A DNA stretch of 5,024 nucleotides from Bacteroidetes bacterium 4572_112 (GTDB lineage: Bacteria; Bacteroidota; Bacteroidia; Bacteroidales; UBA1556), in contig NIUZ01000163.1 in the NCBI GenBank assembly GCA_002254285.1, positions 1 to 5,024 on the forward strand, written 5' to 3'. The stretch's first letter is position 1. Each line of letters begins with the position of its first letter. The notes under the pieces are model-generated. The model made no database searches. It was not told the origin of the DNA and saw only the letters and a program-made list of their open reading frames with translations. Shown here one piece after another: positions 1 to 5,024 of the stretch. Both the position numbers and the translations under genes were made by a program.

Positions 1-2
1 CA

Positions 3-1682
3 ACAGCGAATGGAAATGGAGACAATATAATGGTTGCTTATAATTCTACTAGCACTTTTGGAACACCTTCAGGCTCATATACAGCTGGAAATGCAATCTC
101 TGGCGGAGGCACAGTTCATTATGTTGGAAGTGCAGCAAGTCTAACAAACCACTCTTCCTTGTCTTCAGGAACAAAATATTATTATAAAACATGGTCAGTG
201 GATGGTTCTAATGATTATTCGAATGGTATAACAGATAATGCTACAACATATAAAGCTGAACCAACTAATCATGTATCAAGCTTTGCTATAACTACATCAT
301 CAACTACAAATGATAAAATTGTTCTTACTTGGGCAGATAATGATGGAGCAATAGCTGCCGATAAGTTTTTAATAAAAGCAAGCGCTGTTAGTTATGCTGA
401 CATAGTTAATCCTGTTGACGGAACTGAAGAAGCTGATGCAACTTTAATTAAAAACATTGCTCATGGAACAGAGACTGTAACATTTACAGGCTTAACAGCA
501 AGTACCACCTATTATTTCAAAATATTTCCGTATACAAATAGTGGTAGTGATATAGATTTTAAAATTGGTAGTGAGCCTCAGGTTTCAGAAACTACGGAAG
601 TAGCAGCTATGGCTCCAGCTATAGGTGATTTAGTTATATCAGAAATTGTTGGCGATGATGTCGATGGAAATAATAACGATAATGGTTATGTTGAAATTTA
701 TAATAATAACCAGTCAAATAGTATTGATTTAACAAATGTTTATGTTCGTTACTACAATTCTAATCCAGGAGCTGTGTCATCTACCTATCAATTAAGTGGC
801 AGTATTTCCTCAAAAGGGCATATTGTTGTTACCCAGAATGCTACTAACTTTAACAATTACTATACTCCGGTAACAGCTGACTTTGAAGCTGGTGGAAATT
901 TCTTCTTTAATGGTGGAGATGATGGTGTAGATATTATTTATGATAATGGAGCTAAAGCAATTACTATTTTAGATGCATTTAATGATAATGGTTCTGGTGC
1001 TTCATCATGGACTTGGGATGATGCAAATGTTTATGAAAGAAAATCAACTGGAACAGATGGCGCTATAATAAGCAATTGGAATGAAAACACTAGTGGAACA
1101 GGTACTCCTAAAGCTACAAATGATGGCCAAGCACTCCCAATAGACCTATTATCTTTCACCACAAAAGTACACAACAACAGTATAGTTTTATTATGGCAAA
1201 CCGCCACAGAAGAAAACAACGACTATTTCACCATAGAGCGTTCTTATAATGCAAAAGATTTTGCAGAAGTTGTACAAGTTGCCGGAGCAGGCAATAGCAA
1301 TCAAATTCTGAATTATAGATATAATGATGTGAATGCAGATTTATCGCAGACAATATATTATAAGCTTAAGCAAACTGATTATGATGGTAAGTATACTTAC
1401 AGTAATATTATTTCAGTTAACTCAAAATCAAATGTATTTGAAATAATTGACAGCTATGCTAATAATGGTATTATAAATATTTCGATTAACTCTAACGTTG
1501 AAAATGCTGCCTCCATTGAATTATATGACATCACTGGAAGTATTATTTACAATAATAAAATTGAACTAAAGAAAGGCATAAATTCTTATAAAATTGATGC
1601 AACTAAATACGCAATAGGCCTTTATTTTATTAGGGTTGGCAATAATGTACAAACTTTAAATACAAAGCTTATTATTAAATAA
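3..1682 (+). CDS. Large modular secreted protein with FN3-like and lamin-tail-like domains and a T9SS type A sorting domain (5'-partial)
   Basis: The reading frame is open to the left edge, and the residues before the first in-frame ATG (position 30) continue the same beta-sandwich module, so that ATG is internal and the true start lies upstream. The visible 559 residues divide roughly as follows: 1-85, end of an FN3-like repeat (GTKYYYKTWSV); 86-200, a second FN3-like module (EPTNHV at its start, TTYYFKIFPYTNSG near its end); 205-375, a lamin-tail-like domain (LVISEIVGD, GYVEIYNNN, GDDGVDIIYDNG); 378-476, the conserved LPIDLLSF...WQTATEENNDYFTIERS...YYKLKQTDYDG Ig-like module; 488-559, a T9SS type A domain with ELYDITGSIIY, GLYFIRV and a KLIIK end. 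The sorting domain implies outer-membrane export by T9SS and surface attachment or release. I see no catalytic motif and no cysteine. A strong terminator follows 33 bases after the stop. The export call is firm; the function (adhesin, matrix protein, or an enzyme with its catalytic part upstream) is unknown. Confidence 0.93.
   Translation, partial: TANGNGDNIMVAYNSTSTFGTPSGSYTAGNAISGGGTVHYVGSAASLTNHSSLSSGTKYYYKTWSVDGSNDYSNGITDNATTYKAEPTNHVSSFAITTSSTTNDKIVLTWADNDGAIAADKFLIKASAVSYADIVNPVDGTEEADATLIKNIAHGTETVTFTGLTASTTYYFKIFPYTNSGSDIDFKIGSEPQVSETTEVAAMAPAIGDLVISEIVGDDVDGNNNDNGYVEIYNNNQSNSIDLTNVYVRYYNSNPGAVSSTYQLSGSISSKGHIVVTQNATNFNNYYTPVTADFEAGGNFFFNGGDDGVDIIYDNGAKAITILDAFNDNGSGASSWTWDDANVYERKSTGTDGAIISNWNENTSGTGTPKATNDGQALPIDLLSFTTKVHNNSIVLLWQTATEENNDYFTIERSYNAKDFAEVVQVAGAGNSNQILNYRYNDVNADLSQTIYYKLKQTDYDGKYTYSNIISVNSKSNVFEIIDSYANNGIINISINSNVENAASIELYDITGSIIYNNKIELKKGINSYKIDATKYAIGLYFIRVGNNVQTLNTKLIIK
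1194..1444 (+). repeat. Duplicated Ig-like module segment, copy in the first gene
   Basis: This stretch aligns without gaps to 3923-4173 in the second gene and encodes the WQTATEENNDYFTIERS...KLKQTDYDGKYTYSNIISV module. By my count 1194-1232 differs at 9 of 39 bases, all synonymous, whereas 1233-1444 differs at only 13 of 212. After 1445 the DNA diverges again although the protein stays alike. It is a protein-coding paralogous block, not a mobile element. Confidence 0.85.
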
Positions 1683-1715
1683 AACCAAGCTAGTTTAATA
1701 CAATTACAGGTTATT

Positions 1716-1752
1716 ATAGCCAAATATTCAATGAATATTTGGCTATTTTTTT
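1716..1752 (+). terminator. Rho-independent terminator after the first gene
   Basis: A perfect 14-bp inverted repeat (1716-1729 with 1733-1746, core AGCCAAATATTC) encloses a 3-base loop, AAT. It runs directly into a T tract (1746-1752) and a further T-rich stretch to 1762. It lies 33 bases past the first gene's stop codon. It should end that transcript and separate it from the downstream gene. The stem is also nearly symmetric in sequence, but no gene on the opposite strand would use it. Confidence 0.92.
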
Positions 1753-1830
1753 ATTATTTTTTCCCAAGAACCTTAGCCTACCACGACAAATAAATAATTA
1801 ATATTATTTATAAAATTCCCTTATAATAAT

Positions 1831-1861
1831 TTAACAATTAACATATTTTAATGTATCTTTG
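1831..1861 (+). promoter_or_regulatory. Putative Bacteroidota sigma-A-type promoter of the second gene
   Basis: TATCTTTG at 1854-1861 matches the Bacteroidota -7 consensus TAnnTTTG exactly. A TTAACA at 1831-1836 sits where the -33 element (TTTG or TTG) would be expected, with 19 bases between its first four bases and the -7 box, though the match is weak. Transcription would start about 7-10 bases after the box, leaving a leader of roughly 55-60 bases before the ATG at 1928. Its position after a terminator and before a signal-peptide start supports the call. I see no clear operator or riboswitch in the leader. Confidence 0.68.
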
Positions 1862-1927
1862 TAGGGTTGTTTGCAGTTATTGAAACAATTTAAATTTAGC
1901 AAAGTACATCACCAATAAAATAAAAAA

Positions 1928-4411
1928 ATGAAAACATTTCTACCTCTTTTAGCATTATTATTTATTGCGGGAACAGTATATGGACAAACAATAATTAAAA
2001 TACAAGATTTTGAATCTTCACCCGCCACTCCAACTTACACTTATAGCAATACTAATGGAACCACTTCTAGTGGAAACGGTGTAAACCCTAGCGACCCTAT
2101 GTATAGTGGAGGTTCGCAAGGACATCAATTTAAAAGCACAGCTGGTGATATTACATTCAGTTCTATCGACATCTCGTCATACGCAAATGTAGCACTATCG
2201 TTTCGTGTTGCATCTTTTTCTGATCCAAGTGTAAATGGAGCCGATATAGATGACTATATCCTTGTAAAAATAAGCACGGATGGAGGCAACTCTTTTTCTG
2301 ATGAAGTAAAACTTAAAGGAAGAAATAACGCTAGGTGGTCTTTCACTTCTGGCACAGGTATTATTTCTCTTGACTATGATGGCGACAATTCTGTAATAGA
2401 ATATGGTCCTTCTAGCGGTGGTGATAGAACAACTGATGGATATAGCACCATTAAACTAACAAATTTACCCCTCTCCAATGACTTTGTTGTTAAAATTGAA
2501 TTCTTAAACGACCACTCCGATGAGATATGGGTAGTAGACGATGTGAAAATTATGGAAATTGGAACTTCTGATATAATAAAAACCACAGCATGGAACGAAC
2601 CAACAAATATAGCTTATGGCAGTTATAGCGCTACAAGCACACTTACCACATCAAACTCTTTAGAAATTGCTGGATTTACTATACGCGATGGTGGCGGCAC
2701 AAATGATGCTGATGCTTTATCAACAAAACTAACTGATCTTAGTATAGACATTGATAATTGGGAAAACATTAAAGCAATAGCCGTTTTTAATGGAAGTACA
2801 AATGTAGCAGAAATAACCACTTTGGCTGCCACTGTTTCATTCTCAAGCCTAACACTTGAGGCTGCAGATAATGCAACAAAAGATTTCACCATAAGAGCAA
2901 CTTTCAACTCCACTGTAACCGATAATCAGAATATTAAATACACTATTTCTGCTGTTACTGAAGACAATGCAGGGTCTGAATTCTCGTCTAGTAATGCAGG
3001 AGGAGCAACAACTGACAATACTGGTGATAACAATAAAATCATAGTAACAGCAACTAAACTTGCTTTTACCACAAATAAACCACCGTCATCCACTCCTATT
3101 AATACTGATTTTGAGGTGGAAGTAAAGGCTACTGATGCAAATGGAAATACTGATATTGACGCTACTAATTCAATAACATTAGCTAAAGCAAGTGGAACTG
3201 GTATTCTTTCTTCAGCAACAGGATTAAGCCAATCTCTATCATCGGGAGTTTATTCATGGTCTGATGTAAAATATGATACAGAGGAAGACTTTACGATTGA
3301 AGCACAAACTGCTAGCCTAACAAATAAAACCTCTGTAACTATTGCTTGCTCGAATTTTAAAGCTTGGATTAATGAATTTCATTACGATAATGATGGAAAA
3401 GATGCAAATGAGATGGTTGAAATATGTATATTAAATGCTAGCTCGTACAACTCGAGTGATTTTACCGTTACGCTTTATAATGGAGGAGACAATAAAGCTT
3501 ACAATACTAAAACTGTAGATAATTTTACAGCAGGAACAACTTATGATAATGTCAGTGTTTATTATTACAACTACCCTGTTAATGGAATTCAAAATGAAAC
3601 AGAAGGCATAGCACTAACATATAACGACGGCACAAAAGCTATACAGGTAGTAGAGTTTATTAGCTACGAAGGCACATTAACTGCTGCTGATGGGCCAGCA
3701 AATGGAGTTACATCAACTGATGTTGGCGTTTCGGAAAATAACACATCCACTTCAACCACATCCATTGGTCGTATTGGAACTAATGATGAATGGTCGTGGG
3801 AATCAGGGAATACATCTACAGCAGGCACTAAAAACAATAAAAGTGATGGTGAACATCAAGTTTTACCAATTAATTTAATATCATTTTCAGCAATAGAAAA
3901 CAATGAAATCGTAAACCTTGGCTGGCAAACGGCCACGGAAGAGAATAATGATTACTTTACTATAGAGCGTTCTTATGATGCAAAAGATTTTGCAGAAATT
4001 GTACAAATTGTTGGAGCAAGAAATAGCAATCAAATTCTGAATTATAAATATAATGATGTGAATGCAGATTTATCTCAGACAATATATTATAAGCTTAAGC
4101 AAACTGACTATGATGGTAAATATACTTACAGTAATATTATTTCAGTTAACTCAAAGTCAAACGTATTTGAAATGCTTGAAAGTTATAGCAATAATGGCGT
4201 AATGAATATCTCAATAAATTCAAACACTAATAGCACTACGTCTATTGAGCTTTATGACATCACAGGTAGCCTTATTTATAGTAACAAACTTAGTATTGAT
4301 AAAGGCATTAATACATTCAAAGTAGATGTATCAAATTATTCGATGGGCATTTATTTATTGCGAATTAGCAACGAATATAAAACACTAAATACCAAGCTAT
4401 TTATTGACTAA
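1928..4411 (+). CDS. Modular secreted surface protein with lamin-tail-like domain and T9SS type A sorting domain
   Basis: Complete protein of 827 residues. The start is fixed by a Sec signal peptide: Lys2, a hydrophobic core over residues 4-17, and a likely signal peptidase I cut after VYG (19/20). An A-rich run (1922-1927) with no Shine-Dalgarno precedes the ATG, as is usual in Bacteroidota. Approximate modules: 20-212, jelly-roll-like domain (starts IIKIQDFE, ends EIWVVDDVKIM); 213-375, beta-sandwich with DGGGTNDADAL and TKDFTIRATF, a module I know from other large Bacteroidota surface proteins; 376-475, Ig-like (TKLAFTT, FEVEVKATDANGN); 476-644, lamin-tail-like domain of the WINEFHYDNDG...EMVEI...GIALTY...FISYEGTLTAADGPANG type; 646-745, LPINLISF/WQTATEENNDYFTIERS Ig-like module; about 755-827, T9SS type A domain (ELYDITGSLIY, GIYLLRIS, KLFID end). 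The only cysteines I see are at about 474 and 500, near the start of the lamin-tail-like domain, and they could form a disulfide. No catalytic domain is evident. Similar lamin-tail domains occur beside secreted nucleases, but no nuclease is visible here. The gene has its own promoter and terminator. Confidence 0.95.
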   Translation: MKTFLPLLALLFIAGTVYGQTIIKIQDFESSPATPTYTYSNTNGTTSSGNGVNPSDPMYSGGSQGHQFKSTAGDITFSSIDISSYANVALSFRVASFSDPSVNGADIDDYILVKISTDGGNSFSDEVKLKGRNNARWSFTSGTGIISLDYDGDNSVIEYGPSSGGDRTTDGYSTIKLTNLPLSNDFVVKIEFLNDHSDEIWVVDDVKIMEIGTSDIIKTTAWNEPTNIAYGSYSATSTLTTSNSLEIAGFTIRDGGGTNDADALSTKLTDLSIDIDNWENIKAIAVFNGSTNVAEITTLAATVSFSSLTLEAADNATKDFTIRATFNSTVTDNQNIKYTISAVTEDNAGSEFSSSNAGGATTDNTGDNNKIIVTATKLAFTTNKPPSSTPINTDFEVEVKATDANGNTDIDATNSITLAKASGTGILSSATGLSQSLSSGVYSWSDVKYDTEEDFTIEAQTASLTNKTSVTIACSNFKAWINEFHYDNDGKDANEMVEICILNASSYNSSDFTVTLYNGGDNKAYNTKTVDNFTAGTTYDNVSVYYYNYPVNGIQNETEGIALTYNDGTKAIQVVEFISYEGTLTAADGPANGVTSTDVGVSENNTSTSTTSIGRIGTNDEWSWESGNTSTAGTKNNKSDGEHQVLPINLISFSAIENNEIVNLGWQTATEENNDYFTIERSYDAKDFAEIVQIVGARNSNQILNYKYNDVNADLSQTIYYKLKQTDYDGKYTYSNIISVNSKSNVFEMLESYSNNGVMNISINSNTNSTTSIELYDITGSLIYSNKLSIDKGINTFKVDVSNYSMGIYLLRISNEYKTLNTKLFID
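3923..4173 (+). repeat. Duplicated Ig-like module segment, copy in the second gene
   Basis: Partner of 1194-1444 at a constant offset of 2729 bases. The near-identical core is 3962-4173. Changes in the core include N to D, V to I, V to I, A to V, G to R and R to K, plus several silent ones. The block lies just before the T9SS sorting domain in both proteins, so the pair is positioned for intragenomic recombination. Confidence 0.85.
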
Positions 4412-4430
4412 TACTTATGATATTTCCTAA

Positions 4431-4476
4431 TTAAACAGCCGAATATTAATCGAAATATTCGGCTGTTTAAGTTTAT
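4431..4476 (+). terminator. Hairpin terminator after the second gene
   Basis: A perfect 17-bp inverted repeat (4431-4447 with 4454-4470, core CAGCCGAATATT) encloses a 6-base loop, AATCGA. It starts 20 bases after the stop codon. The T tract after it is weak (GTTTATT), but the right arm itself ends in GTTTAA. The core resembles the first gene's terminator (AGCCAAATATT). A second small hairpin (4472-4478 with 4486-4492, TTTATTG/CAATAAA) follows at once and may help termination. The long symmetric stem could act in both directions. Confidence 0.83.
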
Positions 4477-4519
4477 TGTAAATTGCAATAAATAAGCTCA
4501 AAATAAATCTAAAATTCAT

Positions 4520-4818
4520 AGTAATACCTATTATAATTCAAACTTGTGATAAATAAATTGGTAATAAGCGAAGCGATTCATGAGCACCATTGAAAAATAA
4601 TAAATTGTGAATAATATATTTCACATATTCAAGACAAAAATTCTTTGCATAGCCGTAGTTACGGTATTGCGAAGCAATCATGAGTAAAGACAAAAATTCT
4701 TTGCATAGCCGTAGTTACGGTATTGCGAAGCAATCATGAGTACCATTAGTAGTTATTATCGAACTAAATAATTTTTTTAACGAAGAAGATGTGAATTAGT
4801 ACGGCGAAGCACTTCACA
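4520..4818. repeat. Diverged palindromic MITE/REP-like element, copy A (carries a tandem duplication)
   Basis: Several blocks match copy B (from 4846) in the same order. 4520-4561 matches 4846-4888 (AGTAATACC at the start, ATAAATAAATTGG at the end, one-base length difference). About 4600-4653 matches about 4880-4933 (shared AAGACAAAAATT and TTGCATA). 4768-4790 matches about 4966-4985 (AATAATTTTT...AACG). Relative to copy B, copy A has an extra piece at 4562-4592 and the 56-bp tandem pair in its centre. Two hairpins with the same TGTGAA/TTCACA stem lie in it (4606-4625 and 4790-4818). No open reading frame of note and no transposase are present. The outer limits are approximate, and the degree of decay makes the class uncertain. 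Confidence 0.6.
4631..4742. repeat. Perfect 56-bp tandem duplication (two units)
   Basis: Units 4631-4686 and 4687-4742 are identical by eye across all 56 bases, and identity stops at both ends. Each unit contains two small hairpins: CCGTA-GT-TACGG and ATTGC-GAA-GCAAT, the latter including GCGAAGC. The period is not a multiple of three and no reading frame runs through it, so it is not coding. A partial, diverged third piece lies at 4562-4592, where TCATGAGCACCATT matches the end of unit 2 plus its flank (4734-4747) at 13 of 14 bases. Confidence 0.93.
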
Positions 4819-4845
4819 AACACCTAATAAAATTTAAAAGAGGTG

Positions 4846-5024
4846 AGTAATACCAATTTGGTATCAAAATACGCTATAAATAAATTGGAATATATTTTCC
4901 TATTAGAAGACAAAAATTACTTGCATAAAAGCCTGTACTGAGCATGTCGAAGTATAGCTATGGAAATAATTTTTAACGCAGTAATAGGGAAATATAAACG
5001 ATTTATATGGCGTGTTTTGGTATT
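4846..5024. repeat. Long imperfect palindromic MITE/REP-like element, copy B (may run past the window edge)
   Basis: The stretch folds on itself almost end to end. 4860-4877 pairs with 5007-5024, 4894-4905 with 4982-4993, 4912-4927 with 4959-4974 (14 of 16), and 4936-4939 (TACT) with 4951-4954 (AGTA). The tip is GAGCATGTCGA at 4940-4950. The tip with its short stem, TACTGAGCATGTCGAAGTA, resembles REP-type palindromes seen between genes in many bacteria (recalled, not searched). A further short palindrome, ATACCAA-T-TTGGTAT, sits at the left end (4850-4864). It encodes nothing I recognise and has no transposase, so any mobility would depend on enzymes encoded elsewhere. The right boundary cannot be seen. 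Confidence 0.7.

Noticed and set aside
30..32. ATG as the true start of the first gene
   Set aside because: The frame is open upstream to the window edge with in-register module sequence (ends GDNI before the Met), and no signal peptide follows, so the gene begins outside the window.
1031..1219. 62-residue open frame on the - strand
   Set aside because: It lies wholly inside the lamin-tail and Ig-like coding region of the first gene, has no promoter or leader of its own, and its composition is that of an antisense shadow.
1791..1810. AT-only inverted repeat TAAATAAT-TAAT-ATTATTTA before the promoter
   Set aside because: Composed only of A and T in an AT-rich spacer, so such symmetry is expected by chance. 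It is not evidence of an operator.
2374..2913. Two - strand open frames (2374-2586 and 2623-2913)
   Set aside because: Both are antisense to well-supported domains of the second gene and show no recognisable motif or start context.
3690..3878. 62-residue + strand open frame in another frame
   Set aside because: It overlaps the end of the lamin-tail-like domain of the second gene, and its protein is low-complexity and unlike any family I know.
4606..4625. TGTGAATAATATATTTCACA as a CRP/FNR-type operator
   Set aside because: The half-sites TGTGA and TCACA are 10 bases apart instead of the usual 6, there is no gene downstream, and it lies inside a repeat where the same stem recurs at 4790-4818.
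4631..4742. A CRISPR array
   Set aside because: Only two units, directly adjacent with no spacer between them, and each holds two short internal hairpins. No cas gene is nearby.
4471..5024. A small protein gene, tRNA or transposase remnant in the right-hand spacer
   Set aside because: Every frame is broken by frequent stops, no cloverleaf or CCA-type end is visible, and no transposase motif can be read. Only repeat structure is supported.

Overview
The window looks like chromosomal DNA from a low-GC member of the Bacteroidota. Three things support this: two proteins end in a type A type IX secretion (T9SS) sorting domain, a Bacteroidota-style promoter (TAnnTTTG at -7) precedes the second gene, and that gene's start is preceded by an A-rich leader with no Shine-Dalgarno motif. 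Species or family cannot be named from the sequence alone.

Layout: (1) positions 1-1682 are the 3' part of a large modular secreted protein gene whose 5' end lies outside the window. (2) Positions 1683-1927 hold a strong hairpin terminator and then a promoter and leader. (3) Positions 1928-4411 are a complete 827-residue modular secreted protein gene with a signal peptide. (4) Positions 4431-4470 are its terminator hairpin. (5) Positions 4471-5024 carry no credible gene. They hold two diverged copies of a long imperfect palindromic (MITE- or REP-like) element, one of which contains a perfect 56-bp tandem duplication; the second runs to or past the window edge.

The two genes point the same way but appear to be separate transcription units, because a terminator and a new promoter lie between them. 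Both proteins are inferred to cross the inner membrane by Sec (seen only for the second) and the outer membrane by T9SS, ending on the cell surface or outside the cell. Both combine beta-sandwich modules with a lamin-tail-like domain, a conserved LPI(D/N)L..F Ig-like module and the sorting domain. No catalytic domain is visible, so adhesion, matrix or surface-layer roles are possible but unproven. Their C-terminal regions are paralogous, and one ~210-bp stretch is far more alike at the DNA level than its flanks, which suggests local gene conversion. I found no tRNA, rRNA, CRISPR array, transposase or defence gene. The least explained part of the window is the palindromic repeat cluster at its right end.
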